A stretch of DNA of 64,000 nt, from positions 811,001 to 875,000 of the forward strand of contig NC_064008.1 in NCBI RefSeq assembly GCF_932276165.1, read 5' to 3'. Source of the stretch: Plutella xylostella. Its lineage: Eukaryota; Arthropoda; Insecta; Lepidoptera; Plutellidae. The position numbers were made by a program, and so were the translations under genes. The notes below the pieces were generated by a model, which had not been told where the DNA came from, made no database searches, and worked only from the letters and a program-made list of their open reading frames with translations. Positions 19,548-31,073 of the stretch are shown here, in pieces (position 1 is the first letter of the stretch; the number at the start of each line of letters is the position of its first letter).

Positions 19548-20281
19548 ATAATCAAAGTTTGGTATAAAAAGGAAGAAATAATTTTTGACATTCATAAAGT
19601 CTTGAATAAAATACTTAACCACACACAACAACATTGTTTTTTTATTATATTTTGTAGATCTTTAGACAGTCCCTCAGAGAAGAAGGAAGAACCATTCATT
19701 GGTATCCTCACAACCTACCTTCACCAGCGAACTCTAGCACCACACAGATCAAAATCACTATATTATTCTGTTTTTTAATCTCATGCTTAGAATCTACGAA
19801 ATCTACCTTATGATGGTATAGTAACATAACTTCTTGTAAGGTGGTGTAGTAACGAAGCTCTAGATTATAAGCGTGGTGAAATAAATATACAAATGAAATA
19901 TAAAATGAATTACAGATAGTAATTAACTGAGCAGGTCATTTTAAATAAATTTTGTTCTTAAAAGCTATTTTAAAAAAAAGTTTTTTTTTTCGACACCATA
20001 ATTATTTTTATTTATAGCTATTAATATTAAGGTATACTTAAGTAAATATTTACTAAACTATAAAATAGGTACAAGTAACTAGGTAAATGATAATGGCTTG
20101 GAAATATTCTACCTTTAAGAGACAGAGGTATATTCGTACATCTCACTGACTCACTTAAGTAGATGAAAATAGGGACAAGTAGTTGGATCAAGGACAAAAT
20201 AAAAAATATTTAAATATAAAATTTTATTTCTGGCAGCGGATAAACATGTTGTTTAGAAAGCCACTTTTCATCTTGGGATCT

Positions 20282-21939
20282 TCATTCCGGGCCTGTAAAA
20301 AATAAAACTAAGTTTGATTGCGAGAAAATATGATATACATATTTAGGTACCTATATAGGTAGGTACTTTGAAAATAATAATATCAATAGATTTACCCCCT
20401 TATTCATAGAAAAGTTACAATACGTTTTAAATAATAAATGAGATTTCAAATGAGATTGGCCGCCGTGGTCCAAATTTGACTAGGAGGACATTATCATCAT
20501 TATTATTAGTGGTAGCTCAGTCAGGTGAGCGCGCGCTTCTCACGCTAGAGATGCGGGTTCGAATCCCGGTGCTGACATGAACCAATGAGTTCTTTGAATT
20601 TATGTTCAATGTATACCATCGCTCTTACGGTGAAGGATAGATAGATAGATAGATAGATAATTCTTTATTGCACACACAAACATAAATTACACAAGGAAAT
20701 GTACAATATAGACGGTACAAATGGCGGCCTTATTACTAAGAGTAATTTCTTCCAGACTACCTCGGAGGACAACATCGTGAGGAAACCTGCATATCTAGAT
20801 TTAGCACATCAATCTAGATATGTGAACCCACCAACCCGCATTGGAACAGCGTGGTCGGAAATGGTCCAAGCTTAGGAAGGCAGTTTAGACCTAGGGGATA
20901 TGCACAAAGGTTCCACTCGAGAGAGCCAGGTGCAGGTACTGTTACCCCCACAAAGAATAGAATAGAATAATTATGTAGTCAATATAACCTTTATGGTGCC
21001 AAATATTATTATTATAACACACACACACTCTTGCGGGGTAGGCAGAGGTGCATTGCTGCACCCACTGCAGGTACTTAAACCCTCACAGAGAATAGAATAC
21101 AATATATTATTAGTAAGCACTGGATGCGGGCCGCCTCCGATCGGACAAGTTGAAAATCATTGGGGGAGGCCTATGTTCAGCAGTGGAAGTCCTATGGCTG
21201 AGATGATGATGATGATGATGAGTATTAGTAGTGGTTGTAACTTACGTCCCTCAGGCCCGAGGGCGAGGGAGCGGCGGTGCGGTTCCGTATCCTCGTGGTC
21301 CGTGTCACAGCGACGGAAACGCTGGAACAAACACAAAACAATAGAAGATAAACTAAAAGCAACTCTTTAAGTAAGTAACGCTGAGTTGCAGAAAGGATCA
21401 TTACACTAATGTCGACATTAAATCTATGTCTGTCTCTTTCTGCCCGTATACTGTCAAAGCAAGGCAGCTATACATTTAAGGTTGACATTAGCTTAAAGTT
21501 CCTTTCTGCAACTCAGTGTTACTCTTTTATCCACCAACAAAGGTTGGCTGGAAGAAATTGCTTTTTGGCAATAAGCCCGCCATTGTATGCTTTTACTGTG
21601 TTTTTCAATTGTTATGTATTTATGTTTCTGTGTACAATAAAGTGTTAAAATAAATAAAAGCTAATTACAGATGGCGCCTAAGGCGACTGTGCCTAATTCA
21701 CCCGTTCTAATTGGTTGGTTCAGTCGCCATTTTTTCTTCCCAACAATGTAATTGGTCAGAAGAAAGGCACACTCGCTGGTGCTGCCAAAGTTTCACCAGT
21801 TTCAGGCAGATCATGTTTGTTTATTCATTTGTAATGAAATGTTTATATTTTAGTACCTAACTAAACATTAACTTACCGCTTGTCCAAACGCCACCGCCAT
21901 CAGTGCGAAAATAACAAAAACAAAAGCGAAAACCTGCAT
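20282..21939 (-). CDS. Gene D2: copy of the 49-aa secreted peptide
   Basis: Exons 21877-21939, 21246-21321 and 20282-20292, each the same length as in D1 with the same splice phases; the predicted peptide is unchanged. Intron 2 is about 950 bp because the hAT element of D1 is absent. A minus-strand AATAAA follows the stop. It lies divergently to B2. Confidence 0.6.
20508..21226 (+). repeat. SINE and RTE-tail cluster in D2 intron 2
   Basis: A tRNA-derived SINE (GGTAGCTCAGTCAGGTGAGC; GGTTCGAATCCC) is interrupted at about 20636-20766 by a (GATA)n plus LINE-tail repeat with CTCTTTATT-like and CTTCCAGACTACC motifs, then resumes to about 20975. 21118-21226 is the GGGGGAGGCCTATGTTCAGC tail with (GATGAT)n. 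Confidence 0.7.
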
Positions 21940-21965
21940 GTTTATCTCGATTCTGCTCACTTAAC

Positions 21966-21997
21966 TGAAAACAGAACGTATAACACCTCCTTTTATA
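21966..21997 (-). promoter_or_regulatory. Core promoter of D2
   Basis: TATAAAAG at 21997-21990 and TCAGTT with +1 A at 21966, spacing 31, identical to D1. Confidence 0.75.
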
Positions 21998-22228
21998 GGA
22001 ACTATTCAATTATAATCATCCATGTCTGTCGAATTTTCCTAAAACAACAAACACGGTATTCTTATTGAAGACCTTAGGTTCATTTTGATAAAGTAAATTG
22101 AACATGCTCACTTGTATGGTGATTTAAATTGATTTTTATCGTTTAGTTCAAAATATACCTTCTTAATATAGTTCAAATACAATATGTCGCTATTCACCAA
22201 CCCGATTATCACTTATTAGGTACCTATT

Positions 22229-22606
22229 TCCGAAGCGTCCGTAGTCGAGCAGGCTAAAGTGATCTTAACTGATCACTGAGGTTAAGCAACAATTGGCACG
22301 GTCAGCCATTGGATGGGTGACCGATTTCAAGTGGTTCTTCGGACGGCACGTAAAGCCGTGGGTCCCGGTTGCTTCTTCGGCAGCAGTCGTTAAGCCTAGT
22401 CAGAGGCCTTCGGGCAGCTTGAAAACATCTGACAGTCGGGTTGCCCACTTACCCGACAACTCTCTTAGCACAAGCTTGCTTGTGTTGGGGTCCACCAACC
22501 CGCACTAGGCCAGCGTGTTGGACTAGGCCTAAACCCTTCCTTCATTGGAAGGAGACCCGTGCCCCAGCAGTGGGGACGTGATGGGTCGTGATGATGTGAT
22601 GATGAT
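22229..22606 (+). repeat. 5S-like SINE between D2 and B2
   Basis: Full copy with the 5S-like head and RTE-like tail. It has a 23-bp internal deletion relative to 13967-14365 between GTGGTTCTT and CGGACGGCACG. Confidence 0.7.
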
Positions 22607-22943
22607 AGGTAATTACTTTTTGATTAAACTTCATCTAGAATTCGATAACTTTGAGAAAGGAACGAAAGTTTCCACTGATAGACGCATAGTAAAACTAAAG
22701 TTACTTACGCTAAAACATAATTGGCAGCAACTACCTAAGTAACTAAAGTACGCATGTATGTGTACGCATGTATGTATATATGTACTTACTTATCTACTAG
22801 GTAAATAAGAAGCAATCATTCTTACTGCGCAGTGGGTATATACAGAAAATCAATTAATACTATCTTAATAAATGTCTATCAATAAAAATTACAATTAATT
22901 TTTGATAAACTTTACTGTACCACTCTTAGTTTAGTCTTCGAAA

Positions 22944-25673
22944 ATGGAGGTCCTTGTGCTACTGCCGTGGCTATTTGTTATTATAACCGCTCAGGTATAA
23001 TAGTTCTTTTAATATACATAGATAGATAAATATAGAATATTCTTTATTTGTACACAATATAATATATAATATAAGTAATACTAGGTTTTTTAGTGGGAAT
23101 TTGAGGATACAAAGTAGCCATAGTTTATTAAAACAGATACCTACCAGAATTTAAAATTATAGTATAAGTAGTTCAAATTGATCTTTTCAGGATACATTAT
23201 ACAGCGTGGATCAACTATTACAAAGAGGAATCAGCAGTGGCGACGGAGTTTCTACATATGCAGTGGATGGCGATGACGGCGCGATCCAATCCAACGAGGG
23301 CCTGAATGCGAACCTTGAGGAACAACAGCAAAAAAAACTGCAAAACCTTGGAACTATGTTTTTACGGGTAACACTATCACTTTCCATCCTTACATAATAA
23401 TTTCCCCACATATTTATTTATAATTGATATGCTCAATTTCTCAAAACTGTAATACCCGAAAGGGTAGTCAGGGGTGACTCGCAAGCGCACACGGTTTTCG
23501 CTATTACCTACATTCATTTTTACTCACAGGATAGGTCGCGAGCTTTTTGAGAATGATTTATTAAATTATTATAAGTACCTATTATATTTATATTATTATT
23601 TTACTATTGTAATATATAATTATATCTTAGTTCTAAAAACCTAAAATGTTTTCAGATGGCACAAGCAGCAGGATTACGGGAAAATAAAATAAAACGCCCC
23701 CCTTATCCCCCCACGAATCCGGTGAGTTATCTAAACATCAAAATTACATTTTCAGTTTGTAAGAAAATCATATTATGTCATATTCGTAGCTCATTCGAAG
23801 GCTGTAGCAAAAGTCAGAAGAACAACCAAATTTCAGTGAACATCAAAAAACGCTTATATTTCTATACTATTCAAAACTGTTCCTGGGTCACCCCTTTCTC
23901 CTTACACCGCTTTTGCAACAACCTGCCTACGAATACTGCAAAATAGCTAGAGTATTGCCATTGTACTTCTTACTTGAGTATTTCTTTATTTCCGTGGCAT
24001 AACTGATACCACTAGGCACCGTAGCGTCCGTAGTCGAGCTGGCTTCAGTGATCGTAACTGATAACTGAGTTGAAGCAACAACTCGGCTGTCCAATTTCAA
24101 AACACAGTAACAGCCAAGAGACAAAATGTTCAGGAGAGCCAAAAAACGTTTTTGTCCCTTCATTTCAATGCCCTGGTAAAACTATGATACATACATATCT
24201 AAACGAATGTAAGCTTAAAAGAACCGGCAGAACCTAGGCTTTACATACAATACTATTTCATTTAAATATGACTAATATTGTTGCTGTAATGCACAAAAGA
24301 AAACACTAACTAGGTTTTAAATGGTTTTCTCACCCTAAAACCGCCCTCACTGACCATTTTATAACCTAGTAAGAGCCATTATTGTGTAATTTAAGACAAG
24401 TAAAGTATATTGAAATTGCAATAATAACGTAATAATTTATATGTTTTTTATTTTTTTATATGTTTTGGATCCTTCACATAATATAAATCAAATTTTGTAG
24501 CACTTTTACACGACCGCACTAAGTAATAGCTGAAATACCGGCATATTTTTAAGTTTTATCTAAATGAACCAAATTGCCATATTAAGAAGGCATGTCTGAC
24601 ACGAACATTATTTATGGCTGCCTTAAATTAGACAATATTTCCTAAATTTTGAGCTAAAATTAGTTTACAATGTTTGAGTTTTTTTTTGGTTTATGCAAAA
24701 TAGGGCTAGCAGAAAGGTTCTGACGAGAAAGGTCTCTATGGCTTTTATAAAGAAGACAAAATTTCTTTATGTTCTACTTTTAATTCACCTCTCTAGGTCT
24801 CATTGGTTCAAAGATACAGGTTCTGGAATATCTGATATTTTTTCGAAAAAAAGTGTAATAATGTATGCCATTTGTGACTTACTAAAATTAACGGGCAAAA
24901 ATTGACCTTTGCTGACCATTTCAAAACCTAGTAAGCGCCATTGACAATTTTAAAACCTATAAAAGTCATTTTCACTTACTGTGTTTTAAAATGGTTGGTG
25001 GCTCTTACTGTGTTTTAAAATGGCATTTTTGATTTCGCAGGGTGGAGTTACTAGGTTTTTAGAAAATTTATTTTCGTTTCTAAGCCGTTTTTTGATATTC
25101 TGACAATGCAGGAATGTGCGAAATCGCCTAAAATAATGTATAAATCAAAGCCCCTTTTGTTTTTTAAAGTTGGCGCTTACTGTGTTTTGAAATTGGACAG
25201 CCGAACTGGCACGGTCAGCCATAGATGGGTGACTGATTTCAAGTGGTTCTTTTCTGGACGCTTCCGTGCTTCGGACGGCACGTTAAGCCGTGGGTCCCGG
25301 TTGCTGCTTTGGCAGCAGTCGTTAAACCTAGTCAGAGGCCTTCGGGCGGCTTGAAAACATCTGACAGTCGGTTTGCCCACTTACTTGACAACTCTCAGCA
25401 CAAGCTTGCTTGTGTTGGGGTCCTCCAACCGATGAACTGATACCACTTGAACTGTTCCAGCATGGCGGTCCAGTGCAGATGTACACGGTGTCCGGGGGAC
25501 CGCTGCTGCCGGGACAACTCATCGTGTCCGACTTCCACACTAGAAGGGGGGAAGAGGTCGACGTCGACACTAGAAGGGAGATAATAGATGCTTCTGGGCC
25601 GACTGAAAAGCCTAAACGCAGGCCCTATATGAAGTTAAAATTGCAAGGATACGTTTACAAAATGCAAGGATAA
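22944..25673 (+). CDS. Gene B2: secreted protein, copy with two repeat units
   Basis: Exons 22944-22994, 23191-23367, 23656-23721 and 25461-25673 keep all splice sites and frames of B1. The signal peptide ends FVIITAQ. Exon 4 is 30 bp shorter than in B1: it has lost one unit of the 10-residue repeat and reads SDFHTRRGEEVDVDTRREII. Intron 3 is 1.7 kb because a 1.12-kb MITE split the 5S-like SINE. A small TAA-flanked MITE follows the gene at 25743. Confidence 0.65.
24084..25203. mobile_element. 1.12-kb MITE with subterminal repeats, in B2 intron 3
   Basis: Perfect inverted ends of about 27 bp starting CGGCTGTCCAATTTCAAAAC, flanked by AACT (24080-24083 and 25204-25207). Removing it restores the SINE sequence GCAACAACTGGCAC. 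The interior has repeated motifs of type TTTTAAAACACAGTAAG(C/A)GCCA in both orientations near both ends, and no transposase. The near-identical copy is at 54446-55564 in B5. Confidence 0.85.
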
Positions 25674-25742
25674 GATTAGTCAATAAAAATGCGATAATTC
25701 AAAACTCCTATATAAGTTAAAATTTCCTCAAAGTAACATTAA

Positions 25743-25870
25743 GGGTCACTTTTACCAAACACTAAACGTATTTAAAATGGTATTTAAATCAAATTTTAAA
25801 TACATTTTGTACTAACTGACAGACGTTTGACAGGCGTTTAAATATGTTTAGCGTTTGGTGAAATTCCACC
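25743..25870. mobile_element. 128-bp MITE with TAA target duplication
   Basis: Inverted ends containing TTACCAAACACTAAACG and its near complement; flanked by TAA on both sides. The empty site is seen after B1 (CATTAAAACTCC). A 3-bp TAA target fits PIF/Harbinger-type elements (inference). Also at 56134-56261. Confidence 0.75.
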
Positions 25871-26043
25871 TAAAACTCCAAACCCCAATTTGTGTTAAGT
25901 ATTTTAATTTTTAATAATATTGTTAACAATCTATAGCTACGTTTTAATAACAAAATATCGGTACAATAAATAAATAAACACTTCTAAATTATATGTCGGT
26001 AAACACGGTTAAATTATAGTATTGCAATAAATATTGACTTAAA

Positions 26044-28190
26044 CTACGTCATTTTGTTCATCCCATCCTTATTGTCACCCTTGTCTTTATCTAGAGACTT
26101 ATCAACATCTGCAGTTCCGTTGCAATACTTCACAACCCCATTATCTGGTTTGCTCGTCCCATTTTGCGCTGGAGCGATCATGAGCAAGTTGTTTCCATTC
26201 CTGTCAGTTGTCAAGTTCCTTAACGGCAGGGGATGGCGCCATCTTGGGAAATAGTAAGAGCTTCTGAGGAACCTATAGTGCTCCATTTTGTTTTGGACCA
26301 CTCGACTTTGGTAGCGTCTGAAGAGCGAACCATCTTCATTTTCCTCGTTGCCGAATTTCGGAAAGTCGCTAGCGCCTTCGAGAAAGATTTTTGGTTTTGG
26401 ACCTTCATCATCATTGCAATAAGGTCGTTTGTACTTCCTGCGTAGGTTCTGCGATGGGCTAAGAGGTGATTCGCATTTGATTGCTAAGGAGTTGTTCTCT
26501 TTGTTAGTGGAGATGGAATGCGCTTTCTGCCACTCGAGCACCTCGCATAGAAGACCGATGTATCTGTAATAAGAATATACATAATGAACATATATGGACA
26601 AAGGGAAGATTATGTCTGCCAGAAAAGATGTGACAGTCGCTGGGGTGGACACAGATAAAAAACCTATAATAGTTGTAAGAAAAGTCTGAAAAGAAGAGCG
26701 GCGCTATAACCCTGTGTCAGACACAGTTCTCATTCACATAGCCACAAAAATTTAGGTTAGTCTTCCTGCGATTGCCTGAGATTTCGGGTTTCTATTCAAT
26801 ATCCACTCTTAGCTTTTGTTTATAAATATACCTGCCTCTCTGAACAAGATACTGAGGTAGTTTCCTAAAATTTCTAATGACTAGTCTTTGTGTTTGTTAC
26901 CAACCTTAGTCTTAGAAAGGAGAGTAACAGCGTCACAAAACTCCAGAGTTTACTTACCTGTTGTAGTCGACAACTATCTTTTTGTATGTCTGACCTATGT
27001 TATCCAAATCCAAACTAATATTATAAATGCGAAAGTAACTGTGTCTGTCTGGCTGTTACTCTTTCACGCCAAAACTACTGAACAGATTTGAATGAAATAT
27101 GGTATACATACGGTCAAGACCCTGGGAAAGAACATAAGCTACTTTTTATCCCCGAATCCCCACAGGAAAACTTTTAAGGCGAAGCGAAACGCGCGGGAAC
27201 AGCTTGTATATTAATATTATAAATGCGAAAATAACTGTGTCTGTCTGTCTGTCTATCTGTCTGTTACTCTTTCACGCCAAAACTACTGAACGGATTTGAA
27301 TGAAATTTGGTATACATATGGTAAAGACCCTCGCGGGAACAGCTAGTGTTCAATAAAGTCATATTCTATTCTATGGTACTCGTACCTGATAGCGACCCTC
27401 AATATCTCGCTCTTAGACAGCTTCTTGTCGGGCGGGTGCGTGGGCACGAGACTCCGGAGCTCGGCGAAGGCTCCACTCACGTTCTGCTGGCGCCAGCGCT
27501 CGCGGCAGTTGGAGAACAACTTGCGGGGCGCTCGGAGAGGCAGGCCGGGGGGTAGGTCCGACTGGGGACGGGAAAGGATTAGTTGAAGATCTTCCATATC
27601 GTACTAATATGAAGGACGAGTCGTGTCAACTGAGTGTTTGATTGCAGTTGAAATGCGGTCCGTCTGTCTAGAGCCTAAACGCGAAAGTTTTTGAGTATAG
27701 ATGTTTGGTACTCTTTCATGGGAAAACGGCTGGGGAAATTTTGATGAAATTTGGTATGTAGGCAGCTGACACCCTTCTTCTTTTCAACATTCCTATGAAA
27801 TGAAATATGGGTCTGGATCTTGGGCTGCAAGATCTTCCCTCACCATTCCCACAACTATTGCCTCAATCTCCACAAAACGTCACTACGTTGTCTTTGGACG
27901 TCGACACTAGAATGTGGGGAGCGGTCGACATCGACACTAAGAGGGAGGGAATGGTCGACTTCAACACATGGATGGGGGAGAGGCTAATGTTTAAACTAGA
28001 AGGCAAGAAGAGGTCGACTTTGACACTAGAACACTTGGCTAGTAAATCCAGCCACAATGGTAGTTCCTCACCTGTGCCCGCATCTGTCTCTCGTCATCAC
28101 TGTCCTGGAAACTCGGGTCGTCGCTGAGCATCTAGCCTTCCGGCTCCTCTTCCGAACACGAGTCCGGCTCTGACGTCATCGCCACTGCCA
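26044..28190 (-). pseudogene. HLH3B: H2: TAL1/HLH3B-type bHLH gene with a stop in exon 1
   Basis: Exons 28072-28190, 27386-27561 and 26044-26563 keep all splice sites, and the bHLH exon is full length (176 nt; one R to S change gives AELRSLVP). In exon 1 the codons after SEEEPE read GGC TAG ATG where H1 has AGC GAG ATG, so translation from the usual ATG ends after about 14 residues. The next codon after the stop is an ATG, so a protein without the acidic N-terminus could in principle be restarted there. Last residue T instead of M. Called a pseudogene or N-truncated allele. Confidence 0.7.
27013..27347 (+). repeat. Two CTAGT-type repeats in tandem in H2 intron 2
   Basis: Both begin ATTATAAATGCGAAA.TAAC with (GTCT)n. 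The first ends CGCGCGGGAACAGCTTGT and the second GCGGGAACAGCTAGT. The same pair is in H3, H4 and H5, while H1 keeps only one, which helps order the duplications. Confidence 0.6.
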
Positions 28191-28990
28191 CTGGGGGGAG
28201 AAGAGGGGAATAAAACAGAATGTTATTTTATTCAAAGCATGGAAGTAGACATAAAGGCGGAAAGAATATCACTAACTATAAACTGAGTCACCCTAAGTAA
28301 GTCACTTTTATTGTTACGACGAGCCCGACACACACATTCATACTTAAAGTAAGTCAGTTTGCCGCTGCGCGCCAATCACGTCGCACCTACGCACCCACAC
28401 TCTTATGTCGCCGCCATTGTGGTGCCTCAGTGTTTTAGTAAGCGAGATTCCTTCCGCTTTTTTTCTAGTTCCACGATTCAAAGAAAATTTTAACAATTAT
28501 TTGCAAACGCATCCGGTCCGATGATAACCTAGTGTGATGTCACAGCCGGCGTGCCCCAAGGTGGTGTCTTTTCCCCAATCCTTTTTTCAGTATTTATTAA
28601 TACCCGTCACTCTTTTGTAGCACACAAGAGCGGTGGTGGTCAGTCGGGTGAGCGCCCGCTTCACACGCCAGAGATTCGGGTTCGAATCCCGGCGCTGATA
28701 TACTGTACCAATGAGTTCTTTGGAATTCAGGTAAAATGTATATAAATATGCCATCACTCTTACGGTGAAGGAAAACATTGTGAGGAAACCTGCATAATAA
28801 AGCACATCTATGTGAACCTACCAACCCGCAGTGGACCAGCGTGGTCCAAGCTTAGGAAGGCAGTTTAGACCCTCGGCATAATTATGCATATAAGTTATGA
28901 GCCAGGTGCAGGTCCTTACACCCCCACAACAGATAATAGAATATAATAGAAAGTAGGTATATAAGTTTTAACTAAATAATAAGTAGTTAC
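28191..28990 (+). repeat. H2 upstream region, LINE scrap and SINE
   Basis: 28191-28540 matches the H1 upstream region. 28548-28612 encodes the same VPQGGVFSPILFSVF reverse-transcriptase scrap, and 28632-28955 is the same tRNA-derived SINE as at 18925. No gene is seen. Confidence 0.6.
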
Positions 28991-29865
28991 CTAACCTTGG
29001 GGATATGCAGAAAGGTTCTACTCGAGAGAACCAGGTGCAGGTACTTACACCCCCACAGATAATAGAATAGAATAGGTGTGACTTTCCCAGGGTAATACAA
29101 CCTGTGACGAGTGTGAGGCTGAAACCTGTGACGACTGCGAGGCTGAAAGATGTGAAGACTGTGAGGGTGACAGACGTCCCATGCGAGCCCTGCGAAGAAG
29201 ACAACACGAAACAACCACGGTGGTTCGTGCCTACCATCGGTGAGTACAGGAGACAAAAGAGATATGTGTCTTTTTTTTTTTTTTCGCCAGGTGGCGCTGT
29301 AGTCAACAACATTACAAATTTACCGATCGTAATTAACTTCGTAAAATAATTGATAAAAAAACAGATTTCAGCATCAAATACAGATCCAGTCAATTCAGTT
29401 AGTGCCAAATAGTGCCATCTAGTGTTTTCAGTGCATAAATCTGAGTATTAGTGCATATTTGTGTGATACATATTGGCACACAAAACGTAAACAAACTAAA
29501 GTTTTTACGCTACTCTGCATCTGCCAATACAATCTGCAAGATCTGACTGCTGATTCCCTGTGAGTAATAGATGTTAAGACTCAACAAATACAAAAATACA
29601 GAAAATATCCAAATATTTACACTACATACCAATTAATCGCAATATTGGGTAGAAGTAATAAAATTTAAAACGGCCATCTACACTTAGAAAACTACCATTG
29701 AGCGCCATCTATGATCGGATAGCCGTACTAACACAACAACTGTTGTTGTACTCAATAAGAAGAGTACCTGATACAAGGCTAAACCAATAGAGGGCCAAAA
29801 AGCCGATAATAAAAGTTTGCCAAGGCAGTATATTGCTTTTTCTTTTGCAAAACTAAAAACTAAAT

Positions 29866-30870
29866 ATGAACTGTTTTGAGTGTAAAACACAAGTTAAACC
29901 CGAAGAAGTTCTGAAATGTAACGCATGTTCAAATACACACCATTACCATTGTATTGGACTACTAGAAGTAGACTTCAAGAAAATATTGCCCATGAACAAG
30001 GGAAAATGGAAATGTCCGTCATGTAAACAAAGGAAAACTCAAGAAAAACTTAATAGCCCTATTGTCCTAAACAAAGTCAATGAACCCATGTCTTCAATCG
30101 TCAATCTAGATGGAAATAGTATCATAGTACTCATGAACAAAAACATTGACACCGTAAAACTAATGATAGAAGACCTGCGCGCGGATATTAATAACAAATG
30201 GTCCAAAATATCTGAGACAGTCGCTACATGGGAGTCAAACTTCATACAAATGGAATCTACTGTGGCGGCCCTGGTAACGGCCAATGAAAATCTCTCCAGT
30301 GAGAATGACACACTTCGCAATGACGTACAATCTCTTAAAAGTCATGTGGAGGAGTTAGAGCAAAGGTCCCGCAACGCTAACATAGAAATACAAAATGTCC
30401 CTGAACGAAAGGGTGAGAATCTAATGCACGTTATAGAATCAATCGGTGCAGTTATTGGCTACCCTATACCCCCCACGCAAGTTAAGGACGTGCACAGGGT
30501 GGCCCACAACGCAAAATCTGATCGCCCCAAAAATATAATTGTGCAACTCGCTACAAGGCACGTTCGTAACGACGTCCTAGCAGCAGCAAGAGTGCGCAGA
30601 GGACTCACCGTAGCGCAATTACAAAAGGCAATGGGAGGTACACCTACGAGTGGACTAGCAGCTTCTGAAAGCCGAGCGCACGACCAGAATATCTATATAA
30701 AAGAACACCTAACGCTGAAAAACAAAATCTTGTACGCCGAGGCCCGTAAAGCTAAGAAGGAAAAAAACTACAAGTTCGTTTGGATTAAAAACGCTACCAT
30801 CCTTATGCGTAAGACGGATGATTCACGAGTAGTAACGATCCGTAACTCGGAGGATTTGCTCAAACTCTGA
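29866..30870 (+). CDS. LINE ORF1: PHD-finger coiled-coil protein (334 aa)
   Basis: Residues 3-53 form a C4HC3 PHD-type zinc finger (C3, C6, C18, C21, H26, C29, C50, C53, with W48 just before the last pair). Residues about 130-170 are a Leu-rich coiled coil (SSENDTLRNDVQSLKSHVEE). The C-terminal half has the RRM/CTD look of L1-type ORF1p (NVPERKGENL, VKDVHRVAHN, NIIVQLATRHVRNDVL, NKILYAEARKAKK). Such proteins bind the element RNA as trimers and act as chaperones. The frame is intact from ATG to TGA. A 200-bp gap separates it from ORF2. Confidence 0.8.
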   Translation: MNCFECKTQVKPEEVLKCNACSNTHHYHCIGLLEVDFKKILPMNKGKWKCPSCKQRKTQEKLNSPIVLNKVNEPMSSIVNLDGNSIIVLMNKNIDTVKLMIEDLRADINNKWSKISETVATWESNFIQMESTVAALVTANENLSSENDTLRNDVQSLKSHVEELEQRSRNANIEIQNVPERKGENLMHVIESIGAVIGYPIPPTQVKDVHRVAHNAKSDRPKNIIVQLATRHVRNDVLAAARVRRGLTVAQLQKAMGGTPTSGLAASESRAHDQNIYIKEHLTLKNKILYAEARKAKKEKNYKFVWIKNATILMRKTDDSRVVTIRNSEDLLKL

Positions 30871-31073
30871 CTAGTATTGTACATTTTCTTAATATCGGTT
30901 ACTTTGTATTTCATGCAATTGGCTCGCATATACTATTATGTGTCCCTATACCACTACTCTGCTCATACTGTAATAGACCAAATAAAAATAGTTAGTAAAT
31001 TCAAATATGAGTGCCATCCATTATACTTTCTTATGTCCTACAAACAAACAAAATATGTACCTGTACTAAGTAA